In this document: positions 10,501 through 22,394 of the stretch, in pieces
Position numbering within the stretch: the first letter of the stretch is position 1
Layout of the letters: every line of letters begins with the position of its first letter
Made by a program: the position numbers and the translations under genes
NCBI GenBank assembly: GCA_013433145.1
Contig: CM024188.1
Location: 9,848,345 to 9,912,344 of the forward strand
Length of the DNA: 64,000 nucleotides
Source: Ascaris suum
Taxonomy: Eukaryota; Nematoda; Chromadorea; Rhabditida; Ascarididae
Reading direction: 5' to 3'
The notes under the pieces: generated by a model
Database searches by the model: none
Seen by the model: only the letters and a program-made list of their open reading frames with translations
What the model was told of the DNA's origin: nothing

Positions 10501-12156
10501 CTACATGCGCATGAGCGAATAGGCATGAAAGAAGACGTGGATGCTGAGTTGGATATGGGAGATTGCTTCAGCAGAACAGTTTGCTTGGTTGGAAAGCGTA
10601 ACGGCTCGACGTTTGCCTAAATACTTTGATGATTGATTTCTTCTGCTCAAGGTTTTGCATTACCGTTTCAGAAGGAGGCAGCGTTCAAGAGAATTTGCTG
10701 TCTTACAATCGTGCCAATCGACAGGTGGCTATTCTGTGCAACCATCAAAGAGCTGTGCCGAAAAGCCATGAAAAAAGCATGGAGAACTTGTCAGCCAAGA
10801 TCAAGGCCAAAAAAGCTGAACTTAAAGAAGCCAAGGTCGGTCTATCTCTTTGTCTTGCTAGGAGTTGCAGCATTTTGCAACATTTTTTTTCTCGTTTACC
10901 ATTCTTGCATTGACGGATTAACACGTTACTGTCGCTGAAATGGGTGGATTCTTGGTTGCAAGGTGATGCTTACGACTTGCAGGAGGAGTTGGAAAAGGCG
11001 AGAGGAGATGCAGCAAAACAAAAGGCGAAGAAAAAAGTGGAGCGGATAAAGGAGCAGCTGAAACGACTCAAGATACAGCGAACTGACAAGGTTGGCATTT
11101 CGTCATCAGTTTATTGGTTTGTGCCATCTGCCGAACTTACTTCAATCTTTGCATGTTTCTTCACATCTGATTTGGCTGTTGGAGTACTTCACTTGAACGT
11201 AGGTCATCCCTCTTCTGTTCCCCCCATTGTGGTGTTTAGACATAGAACAACATTTTCATAGGAAAACATTGCGGTTATGTTGAACTAATTCAGTTGTAAT
11301 TTCTGTCGAGCATTTTGTTCTTGTTGGACATTAGCAGAAATTTGAAAAGGCTTTCATCTTCATGGTGAAACAAGTTTGGCCGAAGACGTATCGCACAGGG
11401 ACTCGGAGACAAAGTGGTAAGAAGCAGTGGTTGGTTTCGCCGTGAAGCCTCGATATCGAAATAGTGCGTTAATCATGTTGTGAGTTCGTGTCGATTGTGT
11501 GCTGATACGATGTTTCCTTGATTAGAAATCTGGAGGCTTTTATTTTTTGGGACACTGGCAGGGAGGCTTGTGTTCTCTGAGATTTGCACCCCGTTTTGCT
11601 CCTGATTAGGTAGATGTATGAATGCCTGAACTGTTGGATTGTGTATGAGACGACGTTTATGTGTAATGTTTATTAAAGGGGAAGATGTTGATTTCACATG
11701 GCGCGGTGTATTCTAATCAACTGTTTAATGTGGAGAGTGCCAAGCTTATGGGGGGGGGGGGGGGCTTTTGTCCTTCATCTTATTCGAGGAAGCACCTGTT
11801 CAAAAGGGCTCTGTACTCGGGCTAGTGAGGCTTTTTTTGCATTCATTTGAGCTGTTTCAAATCAGTGGCTGCTATCGTAGTATGGAACTTATTGCACGCT
11901 TAAATATTTTCTTAAGTAAATGCCGTCTCAGGCATGATTGATTCGTTCCGGCGGATATGTATGGGACGTTGTTTGATTGCAGGATGAAAACAAGCAAATA
12001 GCGTTGAGCACGTCGAAACTGAATTATCTGGACCCCCGTATCTCGGTGGCGTGGTGCAAGAAGCATGGTGTCCCTCTCGAGAAAATCTTCAACAGAACGC
12101 AGCGTGAAAAGTTCCGATGGGCAATCGACATGACCGACGAAGATTTCGTCTTCTAA
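4501..12156 (+). CDS. top-1: DNA topoisomerase I, type IB (16-exon gene)
   Basis: Nuclear enzyme that nicks one DNA strand through a 3'-phosphotyrosine link and relaxes supercoils during transcription and replication. Joined exons: 4501-4517, 4677-4770, 5137-5340, 5653-5807, 6104-6224, 6448-6579, 6777-6911, 7524-7699, 8036-8180, 8392-8535, 8843-8955, 9159-9300, 9695-9809, 10672-10835, 10983-11090, 11983-12156. Total 2139 nt, 712 residues plus TAA, phases consistent throughout. Layout: charged Lys/Glu/Asp-rich N-terminal part with nuclear-localisation-like Lys runs (about 1-155), core DNA-binding and catalytic domain (about 156-570), coiled-coil linker (about 600-655), C-terminal domain. Catalytic residues by alignment from memory with human TOP1: Arg445 (LALRAGNEK), Lys489 ([10 protein letters not shown]), Arg547 (VFRTYNAS), His589 (LCNHQRA), Tyr670 (SKLNYLDPR). 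Shorter than human TOP1 (765) mainly in the N-terminal part. The identity is certain; exon 1 is not, and exon 6 may start at 6463. Confidence 0.96.
4677..4770 (+). CDS. top-1: top-1 exon 2
   Basis: Acceptor CTCTTTTAG, donor GTATTT. Encodes an acidic segment ([11 protein letters not shown], then [13 protein letters not shown]) typical of the disordered N-terminal domain. Enters in phase 2 and leaves in phase 0. Confidence 0.85.
5137..5340 (+). CDS. top-1: top-1 exon 3, N-terminal acidic/basic domain
   Basis: Acceptor ATTCAG, donor GTACAT. 68 codons, phase 0 on both sides, so it could be skipped without a frameshift. It contains [13 protein letters not shown], which echoes [12 protein letters not shown] of exon 2, then [11 protein letters not shown], which recalls the acidic stretch before the Lys-rich part of human TOP1. 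Confidence 0.9.
5653..5807 (+). CDS. top-1: top-1 exon 4, Lys-rich NLS region
   Basis: Acceptor TTATTTCAG, donor GTTAGC inside a Trp codon. Encodes Lys-rich runs ([29 protein letters not shown]), nuclear-localisation-like, ending at the VWKW that opens the core domain. An upstream AG at 5632 would break the frame. Confidence 0.93.
6104..6224 (+). CDS. top-1: top-1 exon 5, core domain start
   Basis: Acceptor CTTGCAG, donor GTAAGT. Encodes [12 protein letters not shown] and [14 protein letters not shown], matching the start of the eukaryotic topoisomerase I DNA-binding region. Confidence 0.96.
6448..6579 (+). CDS. top-1: top-1 exon 6
   Basis: Encodes [20 protein letters not shown] and NFFKDWRK, highly conserved in the family. 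The acceptor AAATTCAG at 6447 is the better splice signal. It adds NIMLK relative to the human protein, whereas an AAG at 6462 would start the exon at GTG (6463) and give an ungapped match. Confidence 0.9.
6777..6911 (+). CDS. top-1: top-1 exon 7
   Basis: Acceptor TTTGCAG, donor GTGAGG. Encodes [18 protein letters not shown] and the basic and acidic helix region up to KEEKQKLKE. Phase 0 on both sides. Confidence 0.95.
7524..7699 (+). CDS. top-1: top-1 exon 8, DNA-binding core
   Basis: Acceptor GTTTTTAG, donor GTATTG within the Lys codon of NCSK. Encodes the hallmark [17 protein letters not shown] and PEDVIINCS. Confidence 0.97.
8036..8180 (+). CDS. top-1: top-1 exon 9
   Basis: Acceptor is the less usual CATTTTAAG; donor GTAGGG. 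Encodes [19 protein letters not shown] and [13 protein letters not shown], strongly conserved. Confidence 0.97.
8392..8535 (+). CDS. top-1: top-1 exon 10
   Basis: Acceptor GAGTTTCAG, donor GTGAGC. Encodes [15 protein letters not shown] and [17 protein letters not shown] leading into the catalytic domain. Phase 0 on both sides. Confidence 0.97.
8843..8955 (+). CDS. top-1: top-1 exon 11, catalytic Arg445
   Basis: Acceptor CTGTTTAAG, donor GTACGT. Encodes [10 protein letters not shown] (the Arg equals human Arg488) and [17 protein letters not shown]. Ends with two bases of an Asp codon. Confidence 0.96.
9159..9300 (+). CDS. top-1: top-1 exon 12, catalytic Lys489
   Basis: Acceptor GCTTTGCAG, donor GTAAGT. 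Encodes [18 protein letters not shown] and [16 protein letters not shown]. The Lys of GKDS corresponds to human Lys532. Confidence 0.97.
9695..9809 (+). CDS. top-1: top-1 exon 13, catalytic Arg547
   Basis: Acceptor CGTTTCAG, donor GTTATT. Encodes [18 protein letters not shown] and [12 protein letters not shown]. The Arg in VFRTYNAS corresponds to human Arg590. Confidence 0.97.
10672..10835 (+). CDS. top-1: top-1 exon 14, catalytic His589
   Basis: Acceptor CCGTTTCAG, donor GTCGGT (weak third base). Encodes [20 protein letters not shown], where the His corresponds to human His632, then the start of the linker coiled coil. Confidence 0.96.
10983..11090 (+). CDS. top-1: top-1 exon 15, linker coiled coil
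   Basis: Acceptor GACTTGCAG, donor GTTGGC. 36 codons, Lys/Glu-rich ([18 protein letters not shown]), forming the linker between core and C-terminal domain. Phase 0 on both sides. Confidence 0.95.
11750..11764 (+). repeat. G15 homopolymer in top-1 intron 15
   Basis: Fifteen consecutive G in the last intron of top-1. Likely length-variable, and a frequent sequencing problem spot. Confidence 0.95.
11983..12156 (+). CDS. top-1: top-1 exon 16, active-site Tyr670 and stop
   Basis: Acceptor GATTGCAG. Encodes the active-site segment [20 protein letters not shown] and the conserved end [17 protein letters not shown], then TAA at 12154-12156. Confidence 0.98.
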   Translation, partial: DENKQIALSTSKLNYLDPRISVAWCKKHGVPLEKIFNRTQREKFRWAIDMTDEDFVF

Positions 12157-12397
12157 GAGGTAGCGCCCTACGGATTTGCTAAAGACGATTCATGCAGCAG
12201 GGAAGTGAAGCAATCGCTTCATTTGGCGTTGTGTTCTTCACTGGGTATTTTTCCATGAGGCGGCAACACGATCATCCTCATTTGGGTATTTCTATGAATA
12301 TTTCTAAAACAGTTTATGCTGCAGGTTTTTTGTGACCTTAGTTTGTCCCAAGATATAGAGGAATTTATAACTGCATAGCTGCTACAGCAACCAAATC

Positions 12398-12403
12398 AAT
12401 AAA
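12398..12403 (+). promoter_or_regulatory. Poly(A) signal of top-1
   Basis: AATAAA about 240 nt after the top-1 stop codon. It is the first canonical signal downstream and fits a short 3' untranslated region. Confidence 0.75.
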
Positions 12404-15400
12404 ACATCAGTATCATATTAAAAAACAAGCTTGCTGAATAGCAAATGGGCTAATTATGGGCATTGCTTTGTCGAGGGAGTCCTTGTGCTCGTGTTGAATT
12501 TGTTTCATTCTTATGTGATTTGGCTGACCTATGTGGTCACTTAACGTTGGCTTCGGTATAGACCGTTGTTGTCATTGCTGAAAAGTGCTTATGCGTTTGT
12601 GATGCGATAGTTTTTCCTCAGCGCCATTTTTGCACAGCGAGGAGGGATCGAAAGGGATTTGGGTCAGTGAGTTCCGAATCGATGATTGGTGCATCGGGAA
12701 CATTACATCTTCTAACTGGGCAGTAAAGGCACGCGAAGAGGCTTTAAGTGCGAGCGGTGTCGGCGCGATATTCTACTGTTTATTTTGCTTTTGCTCAGTC
12801 GTCGAAGTACGAGAGACTCAGTAGGTATGGTTCCACTTCTTTGTATGACAGCAGTTCCGTTTAGTTTACAGGAGTTCATAGAAAATTTTGCTTATTAATT
12901 TATATATTACCTTTGGCGAGTGGCATAAAATTCAGCTAGGAATGACGATGACCTGTAATGGGCTTCCAAACTGTAAGCAAACAAACAGTACATAATATGT
13001 GGTATTTGGTGCGATAGAAAGGCCTGCGTTAGCTAATGTCTCTTCACAGCGTTTGGGAAGTGAAAGCAAATTTACTGGACGAGGCCTGACTTTATCGCAG
13101 TACATTCTCTGTTTGTCCATACATTTGGCCGCCATGTCCTCCAGCAAAGCTTATCTAGGGTTTGGCCCCGCGTTTTCTTGCAGTGGTAGCGACTGGCAAG
13201 CGCCAGCTGTTGCTTTCTTTTTTTGGATGGGGAGCCCTTGACATAGCTATCATTCTGCTGTGGAATAACCTTTCGGGGCGTCAGGTGTGACGTTGGCAGG
13301 TGTATTTCCCTTTTCCTGCGCAGGTTTCCGCTTACAATTCGACTGCTCGAAAATCGTGAAAGTAAGAAGGCAAATCGGAGATAAAGCGAATTGTTTTCGC
13401 GTTTTCCTCTGTTTATTTTAGTTCACTTTTCGTCAGAACGGCGACCCCACATTTGTTCCCCGAATCCTCACTCAGAAAAAATCGGCTTAAAGTTTTGGAA
13501 GTAAACGAACGTTTTAAACATAATTGTGCTACGTAAACCATTTCCTATTTGTTATTGAATGCGTAATTTCATCTCATTTGTTTCCTTTTAACTTCGTTTT
13601 GTTTTGTTTTGAACGGTTACGTCACTAATTCTTCTCATGTTCTCTCATATGCTTTTAATATTTGAATTATCGGTTCCGATGCGTTGTATTCAATGCCTCA
13701 GCTAAATAAGTTCCATGGTCTATCAAATCATTGTACTTTTTTGGTTGTATCTCTTTATTGGTGGAGGGATGGGGATTTGTTATTTCCTCCATCTTTATGT
13801 TTTGTTCTATATTGGATATATTGCAGGTTAAGTTGTTTCCAGGCTGTGTTGTTTAGGTTGTATGATTTGCAATAATGCGTGATGTTTGCTTGTGGGACGT
13901 GTGAAAAGGAGGAAGTTGTACTCATCAAATTGGCCATGCCTCTTCATTAGCGCAAGTCTTTCGCCATTGTATGAAGAATATGTTTGTGCGAGGTGAGTGC
14001 ACTCATTTTGCTCGGAGATGCTGCTTATCCGCCGAGTGACTTGAGCGCCGGAATACTGTTTCATGCTTTCAAGTTAATATATTTGCTGTTACGATTGTCT
14101 GTGTTGCATTCTACAGGATTGCTGTTGCGCAGCCTAATCCCATTCACCGTTGCTACCAGCTTTTCTTCTCACATAAATATTCGTTTATGCATCGAATATT
14201 CACAACAGCCATTCGTAAACCTTTTTGACACTCCCACTTTCTTTTCATGTCAGGAAGAACGGCGCCATGTCAGTGGTGTCGACCGTTGCAGGCAATGAAG
14301 AAACCGATATTTGGTTCCATGTTTCTCTTTTTTCACTGATAGTCGTAGAGGAGGGGTGTCGTCAAGAGGTAAGTGATCGATGAAGCTGTAAAAATATTGC
14401 TGAAAAAAAAATGTGGTGGATATGCACTGATGCCGCAGGAAAAGAAATTCGGAGGCGCCTGTTTGTGTTAAAGTCAAGGATTGACACGTTTTGGTTTGGA
14501 AGATGAACAAATGGTGTAGAAGCGAAAGGTGGCTCGGAATCGTTGGATGGCAAGCGACTTGTTCAAGAACTAGGCCTGACCATTATCTACACCCCGAAAC
14601 CGCAGTCATCTCCGCGAGGATACATGCAGATGAGGGTGGCTGCGCGGTCCTATGAATTTGGCAGGTTCATGTGAGCGAAGCAGGTTCTTTCGATCTGCTT
14701 CCATAAATTATTTGGCAGTTATTGTGTTGTGGTGCAGCTTTAGAACATTTTGCTCCCTCAAAGTGTGTAGAAGTACTGCATTGATGTGCATTGTTCTAAA
14801 TTCTGTTATATTCGTCGTCCGATTTTCTCAGATTTATGCATGTGGTATGCTGTGACCAGGTACGGGAAGTATATTAGAGAAGTACTGACTCCACAAACAA
14901 CGTTCGAAGGAGTTGGTTTCAACAAACTTGTCCACGCATATCAATTTTGCTAGTTTTAAGAGGAATGTTCAAAACTAAGTGCAGTGGTCCTTCCCCAATT
15001 ACTGAAGTCGATAGACGCGAAAGCGAAGGGAGGCGAAAGCAGTTGAACTTTAGGCAGCGTTAATCCATGTGGGGGGAATAGGGCTCATTTCTCGAATCGA
15101 TAAATGATTCACCTCACACAGAGAGTACAGTTGCAAGTATCGGAGACCTAAACAGCTACAACAATAGATGATAGAAGCGTGGGAATGTTGAAACAAAACA
15201 CGCAACACCAGTCAAAGTTTGTAGGTGTTCGATGTTTTCCTTTAACCGTTTATAGTCGCTGCACATTTCAATTACGTTTATGTCGTTCTGTTATCTCTGT
15301 TTCATATATGTAATGTTGTAGGCTTGCAGATACTTCATACTTGAAGCTGCGTTGTCCCGGTGTGCAAATAAACATTCGAGAAGTGACTTCCCACAAAACA

Positions 15401-17034
15401 ATTGTTTTCCGTTGCAGTCGCTTAAGAACCGCGAAGAAGCAGTTGAAGGGAAACGGTGACCATTACAGGTGGGTGCGTCGAATGAACTACTATGCTCAGA
15501 TATCTTTGCTGCTACTCATTTCCGCTCGGTCTCCTTGTATTATGCCCATGCAATGAGGGTCATTGATTCCATTGAGCTACTGGACAAAACTTTGGGGCTT
15601 ATGAATAGGCAAGGTAATCACAGTTGCTGACGGTGCGAACTTCGGTTTTTCTGATACGGGCATCATGATTATGCCTCTAAATCCGCCCAGCAAGTTCTTA
15701 TTAGATGGCGGCCTTGTTAGTTTTGTCACCCAGTCAATCCGTGGGAAGAGTTTTATCGGCACGCTTGTGACACACAATTGAGTCTGGTACGTAGCGTTCC
15801 CGTTGCAAAAAAAATTTCTGCACTAACGACCACGCCAGCATCCGTTTTGAAATCGAAATGTACGCTAAGGAAGCTTGCCAAAATCATGAAAGGGATGTGG
15901 CTAGATGCGGTCGGACGGGAGCAAATATTTGATGCTCGCTGTGATCGGGAGTGGTGTTTCTCGTAGATTCCTTCTCTTTTGATAAATGCATCGACTGTTT
16001 ACAGACTCTGAGTGTTAGCTGCTCGCCGGGAAAAAAGACCACTTCAGCTAAACCATCGTCAGAATGTCTTCAGTGGTTCGTGGCGAAAAAGTACCTGTTG
16101 TGGCTTAGTCGGCGTACACCTGGTCGTTGGGGGCATTCACGAAGTGTTCTGAGGAGATCATTGTTCGCAATGTGAGCGATTTGCTAAAGTCGGGGAAAGC
16201 GTGAACTGAGAGATCGCCACGGAATCGCATCTTGAAGAAGGAAGATGAAGTGATCCGAGTGCTGATGACGAGTGAAAATACGAAATATTTGCAGATTTAT
16301 TTTCAAGGGCTCCTAAAAAGGATAACGGCGCTTTGCCACAATCTTCTATCAGGTGTAACGGACATTTACATTTGATGGACCTTTCTTTGCGACGGCTATT
16401 TGTAAAGGTAGTAGCAAACTCTCGCTTATTTCACATGGCATTCCGTCGACTCTCATAACGCAGCGGTAATCTCAAAACCGTCGAGACGATCTTTTCGCGT
16501 AGCACTTCAGCTTGCCTCTTCCTGGCCATGCAAGTATGTGTTCGCCGGATTCTTGCTCAAAAGAGCCCGTGGTCATTTGTGTGAACAATTAGCATCCGGT
16601 CAGGTCGAGTTATTCTGTTTGCAAGGTTTTTTAAGATAGTCATCTGAGATGCTTTGTTGAGGAGTATGCTAATTCATCACACCTGGCTCGGTTTCCTTCC
16701 TGGGATAAATTTCTTCTTCAGGTGACTGCGTTATTGCGCTGAATTTGAAAGCTGAAACGGATACTGTTTATATGATTAAGCCAAGGTTTCTGATGCCGTT
16801 CGTCATGAAAGTTCACTACTAAAACAGGAAAAGCACGAGATTGTTGGATGTTTGCTGAAATGGACCATAAGATTTCCTTGCGAGCGAACGTTCCAAGTAG
16901 GAACTGGGGATCGCTCTCTGTCTCACTTCCACTTTGCGGTCGATTTGTGTGTTGGGTCGGATTATGTTTTGTCTAACATTGCATGCAGTATGTAGAGTAG
17001 CAGCAGGATCTTTGTCGACGACCATAAGATTCAT

Positions 17035-17096
17035 CGGCCATTAAATGACCCAATCTGTGGTTTCAAGTTGCAAAATCTCTCGGCCACTTAATGACC
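17035..17096. repeat. Near-identical 16-mer pair
   Basis: Positions 17035-17050 and 17081-17096 match at 14 of 16 bases (CGGCCATTAAATGACC and CGGCCACTTAATGACC), 46 nt apart in direct orientation. Possibly part of a decayed repeat or a paired protein-binding site. Confidence 0.5.
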
Positions 17097-17754
17097 TCGT
17101 CAGATCTACGACAGGTTAGCATTTCACATGACAAGTGCTCGTTGTACACATCAACTTTTGACACGACCGCTTCCTCAACGTTGACAGTCGACCTGTTCCT
17201 TTTCACTTGACCGCTTACGTGGTCCTGGAGTTACAGTTGATACTGATTTGCTCCGAAGGCGCTATAATCGACTCGGATTTTCAGTGTTCCTCCGCTGCCA
17301 ACAGATCATCGAGAACTGAATAGTGTATTCTCCGCTGGATATGTCGCAAATCACCGCAAAGCGTTCGCTGCCCACCATCAGTCTCCTCTGAAATGTTGCA
17401 GCCCATGTGGTGTACGGTCTCGTAAGGTGTCGAAAAAGCGTTTGATGCGTGATGCCCTCTTTGAAGTCTAGTCACCACGATTACGTTAACATCATGAAGG
17501 TCTTTAATTTGGAATGATTGCAGCATCGCGCGCACATTCGGCTTGACCCTCTCCTTCAAGGTAATGCGTGACTTTTCTAATATTTCACACTCCACACTCA
17601 TTTAGAGGGTTACCGAACTTGGGTAATAAGGATATGAGGAGTTTCAGCTAGCAAGAAAATCGTCACCACAAGCAGTCTTTTGAATGGCTTTCATCACCAC
17701 GTATGCATACGTGAAATATGCCCGTGGAATGTTGAAAGCATAAAGTAATATAGT

Positions 17755-18173
17755 TTATCTGGGGAACCTAAATCGTTTTGATTTCCGCATTAATGCAAGC
17801 TTCATTTTCTGAATGGTTTCATCTGTTGTGCTGGTGATAGCTCTTTCGTTGGTCGCTTTGACGGTCATATTTGTGATTGTTCTGCTGGCCACTTTTGATA
17901 GTTTAGTATTTCTCATATGTGCTCGCATATGTTTTACCTGCATGGGACACTGATTGAATAAGTAAAAATAGCTGAATATCGATGGAGATTGCAAGCGAAC
18001 CATCGACGAATGTTTGAAATGGGAATCGATTTGGTCCCATCCCGAAGAAGATAGAGCTCTGAGATTTCTGGCAGTGAAGGCACAGAATTCCATAAGTCCC
18101 TGTTTGAAAAACCATAACTTTAACTGACGCTTTTGGGTAGTTGTTTCGGTTGGAGCTAGAAATGGCCGAGCCT
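17755..18173 (-). other. Candidate two-exon zinc-finger-like fragment
   Basis: Read on the minus strand, a frame from about 18173 to 18008 contains GILCLHCQKS and ends RFPFQTF. After a possible 70-nt intron (18007-17938; donor GTCGAT, acceptor CCCATGCAG) the frame continues in phase as VKHMRAHMRNTKL and runs to a stop at 17755. Joined, this gives C-x2-C-x23-H-x3-H, which resembles but does not fit a standard C2H2 finger. A longer single frame (17755-18300) overlaps it in another phase, so it may be chance. Confidence 0.15.
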
Positions 18174-19970
18174 TCTTAACTCTAATAAGCTTACTGCCAC
18201 TTTTAAACACTGCCAAGAGGTTTTGTTTAGGTCTTTTAAATTCTAAAGTGTCTGCACTAAATGAAGTCATCCGCGGTGTCTTTTGTTTTGAATTAAGCAA
18301 AGTATTTTGTTAACCCATCCGTAATAGGGCGAAACGTTTTAGCTGAATATCCAAGCAGTGGCCTTATATCAGCTTTGCGAATCATAACACAGTTCACAAC
18401 ATTTAACCATGTAAAAGCTTTCAATATATAATTAGACCTGAAAAACGCCCTCTAGGCATCTTTCATGATATGCCTTTCAAACGATAGGTGTCGATGAGAG
18501 CTGCTTAGAATGTAGTTAAGCTGAGATTATTTCCAGTAAAACTGCGAAAAAAGCTCACATACACGTTGTACTGTTAACGAAGAACACTGTTGACGAATTT
18601 GGTGGCAACATAAGGAGACATTGTAATCTTTAACTGCCTCCTTTCTCTGTACAAGTGATCACAGGCAATACTTTGAAGACGAAAAACAATAGGCCGTGCG
18701 AGGCGAACTTGACAATCGGTGCACGGACTTTTGGTCTCTCCGGGCGTTTCTTTCGCAGGTGCATAAGGTGAAAATTTGGTAGCCGTATGCGTGTGCATTG
18801 CGCGAAATGATTTCTGATGAGGTGGCCACCTGCGATTCGCAGAAATTTGCTTTTTTGAAAGGAAATTCGTTTGTCAAGTTTAGGTTTGGAAGGGAAATTT
18901 ATTCAAATTGTTTTGTTCACCGAAGCGGGGATGTGTTTCATCAACTCTTCTCCATTACCGCTGACAAGCTGTTCTGCGTTTTGAGGAGGAGATCAATTCC
19001 TTCTAAATCCTGCAAGAGGTAAAACCCTCACTCAATCTTATTGCCACAGCGTACATAATTCAGATTTACGTCTTCAATTCCTGAAGGCATTTCATACTGC
19101 CCATACTTGAATATATTCTCAAGCATACGGGTGTTGAGGCAGATGTTTATGTGGATTAAGGGACTCGGTTATGGCTTAGCAATTTTGAACCCTTCGAAGC
19201 TCAAATACACTGTCTTTCTCGCACCAGTACAGCAGCAGATTACTAGACGTACTGCCAGCCGTTTTGTTGTGAAGAGGTTTGTGGGTGCAGTTGATCCAGA
19301 AAGCACCGAATCCAGGAGGACCGTCACGGACTTGGTTGCAAAAGGCAGTATGTTAATCACCGTGTGGATTATACTTTTCACATTTCTTTGCTCCCCCACA
19401 GCTGTTACAATAACTAAGGTAGGTCGTTCTAAGGTCACCTACGGACTTCCCAGTTTCATTGTGATACCCATTACTCCACATATTTTCAAACCACTGCTGT
19501 TATCCTTCCGTAGAAAGTACACCTATATATTTATAACAGGTGTTATTCCTTCGACCGAAAGGAGACCATCAAATTACCTCAGACTGTCTGGTTGTGCGCG
19601 TGCGTGTCCATCTGTCTGTGTGTGCGGCGACGCTTTCCTGACTTTATTTTGTAGCACGCGAAAGCTTGCTGTATTGGTCTTAAGCAGAAGAGGTCTCATT
19701 TCCTACACAAAATTGTTGTCGAACCAAACTCTCACTCGCTATAGAGCGTAGACCCTTTCGCACATATAAACGTGGCCGCCCATTCAAAACGCTATCAAGG
19801 AGTATTTCGCGCATCTTCAAGCCCCACGAATCTCATAATGGATTGTATCCTTCGTTCCATATCCATGTCATATTTACTCCTGTTTACCAATCTTTCCTTT
19901 TTCCACCGTCGGGCAAATAAACGTTCATATCTTACACTCGTTTTAAATATATTTTTTGTTCATTCGTTCA

Positions 19971-19996
19971 CCCCCCCCCCCCAAAAAAAAAAAAAA
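19971..19996 (+). repeat. C12-A14 compound homopolymer
   Basis: Twelve C followed directly by fourteen A. Confidence 0.95.
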
Positions 19997-21447
19997 TCGT
20001 TTACCCGCAACTTCTGCTGTCCTTCTTCGTTCGCTCAACAGTTATAAAAACCGTTCTTCTGTTGAAAAAAGTGAACATCTGCAAATGGTACGTGGTCTTT
20101 TTACGAAGAGTGCATAAACCCATGGGAACTATTTGGTAACAGCACTGAAGGAAAAGCAATTTTCATTGAGAACAACAACACGTTTAATCGATTGGCCTAC
20201 TCAACTTAGCGCACTTGGTCAATAATTCAACATCACTTTGCAAACTAACTGCATATGTGCTAACACCGTTAGCTCGTAAATGTAAGCACTAATTAAGAGC
20301 AGATTCGTGGAAAGGAAACGCAAATAAAGGCAGCTTGCAAATGAAGATGATTGCACTCAACAAGTATGCACTTTGCTAATGTACTCGAATTCTTAAGAAG
20401 CACTTGGTTGAAGCAAATGCAATGACCTACTATGAAAGTGCATCAGAAATGGCAGCAAGTCAGCGCCGAATAGTCTCGCGACCCTATAGCCAGCTAAATC
20501 GTCAATCAGCAATCATTCTTGGGCACATTTCGTGCATGTTATGTTGTTCGCTCTTACGCCCTTCATATGCCTTTTGCTTGCAACGAGAAAGGTGTTTTGT
20601 GAAACGATATGATTGGCCACTTCTGAAGCAATCCTACACCAAAAATCAGGGATCAGCCACTTCCTTGAAGCTCGGTCGCCTTTGTGATGTTGTTCCTTTC
20701 GTTAGTTACAACTACTACTCGTCAAAAGATGCACGCTTTGTTGAACTGTTGTCCCACTCACAACACGTTCCAAGTTTAGGCTGTGCTCAAACGGCTATTC
20801 GAAAATGCACTCACTGCATTTTGCTTCATTCTGCCTCGTTGTCATTCATTAAATTCTGCCTCACTACAGCGGATGCAACATTCATTATAACTGTTCGGCA
20901 TCCTCCGCAACTTGCGGTTAATAATCGGCAGCCCACGTGCACTATATAATGACACGTGCACTCAGATGCAAACTTCGGCAAGAGCCGACTTCAACGGGTG
21001 GAGGAAACTCAGAGTGCAGCTGTTTATTGAAGAAGCCTTCTTTCTACATACGACTCGAATGAGCTTTTGAATTAGAAGTGGAGTGCCACATGTGGGGATG
21101 CAATCGCGGAGTTACTGAAGTGTGCGCCATCTTACTTCTGCTCTAAGCAAAACTGTTGCCGGAGAGCGAATACTAGTGGAGTTCTATTCCATTTCGCAAA
21201 CCACACTAATTACCAAGCTTATACTTCTCACGTCGTTGAAGGTTGCTCAATATTTACGAGATCGTGCTAGCGTCTTACTGCAAGGTCGTCACAACATTTC
21301 ACTGTGCATGTGAACGTCGAATTTCCTGAACACAGTCATGTAAGCTCAATTAATTCGAGTCTCAGTCGCACCTCCATACATCTCATTAATAACGTGTCTC
21401 TTATTGTGGTGTCTCTCAGTGAGTAATCGCTCAGGTGAAACACTCAC

Positions 21448-21693
21448 GTAGGCATGAAGGAGTTCTGCTTCATGTAAATAACTCTCCAGAGTATTGGCCA
21501 AGTTATTGCCAGCTTTGTGCTGATGTGAAGATATGTTGAGCTCCATTTTGATTACAAATGTTCCCTCAAGCCATGCTTTCTTTGGAAGAATGATTACAGT
21601 CATGGCAGCATGATATTTCTGCTGAGAAGTGCTTTGTTTTACATGCAAATTTTGTGGTTGAATGTCATCTGGGTTTATGTGGTCTCTATCTTC
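21448..21693 (-). other. Candidate minus-strand exon, unknown product
   Basis: On the minus strand an 82-codon open segment lies between a good acceptor (CATCTTCTCTAG) and a consensus donor (GTGAGT), phase 0 on both sides. It begins EDRDHINPDD and includes AWLEGTFVIKMELN. Just upstream (21,700-21,920) another minus frame reads NFTTLFQNVTRTTNEI. I recognise no family. The minus strand is A-rich here and yields protein-looking frames by chance, so this is only a lead. Confidence 0.2.
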
Positions 21694-22394
21694 CTAGAGA
21701 AGATGTGATGAAGGACTTGGATTTTTATATGATTGTGGATCTTATCTAGCAAGTCAGTGTGTTGAAGTTTTGCGAAGCGCTGATCAGGTTGCGAATTGTG
21801 TTCTCCACGCCTTGCAGTCCATTCACATAGGAAATTATCGGAGAGATTTCGTTGGTTGTTCTCGTCACATTTTGGAATAGCGTAGTAAAATTCTGCCGTT
21901 GTGAAAATGTTCGACGTTGCCTCACTAAATCGACTCTTAGAAAAGCATTTCATTGACCGTTCCAGCTTAATTCTGGCCATCAGCTCCTTATTTCCGGTTT
22001 AAAACCTCTCTGATATCGTAGAGATCAGTTCGATTTACATTCGTTTCAACATCGCTAAAGGCTTCTCAATGATTTTTTTCGAAAGTATCCCCATCTTCAC
22101 AATGTGCCTATGCCCCTTTCAAATTGAAAGGAAGTTTGCAAATAGAACTGACGTGCTTGATTCATTTACTTCCCATGTTGTTGTTCCTTTACCGCATTAT
22201 GTAAGCATGGCTGATAATATTCCGGTTTAAGCGGTGGTTAGAGTATTACGATCTGATTGCGATATCCACTGCTGAGCAGTTGTAACTGTAATGTACCTAG
22301 CTCACCATCGCATATTCATGTCTGCATTTCCGCATGTCTCGAATCCCTCATGATCTGTACCGTTCTTTTCATCCTTTTTGAGCTTTAAATCGAT

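Noticed and set aside
19107..19751. 214-codon + strand frame in the intergenic gap
   Set aside because: No recognisable family, Cys- and Ser-rich irregular composition and a minus-strand frame through the same DNA. T-rich DNA has few stops in some frames.
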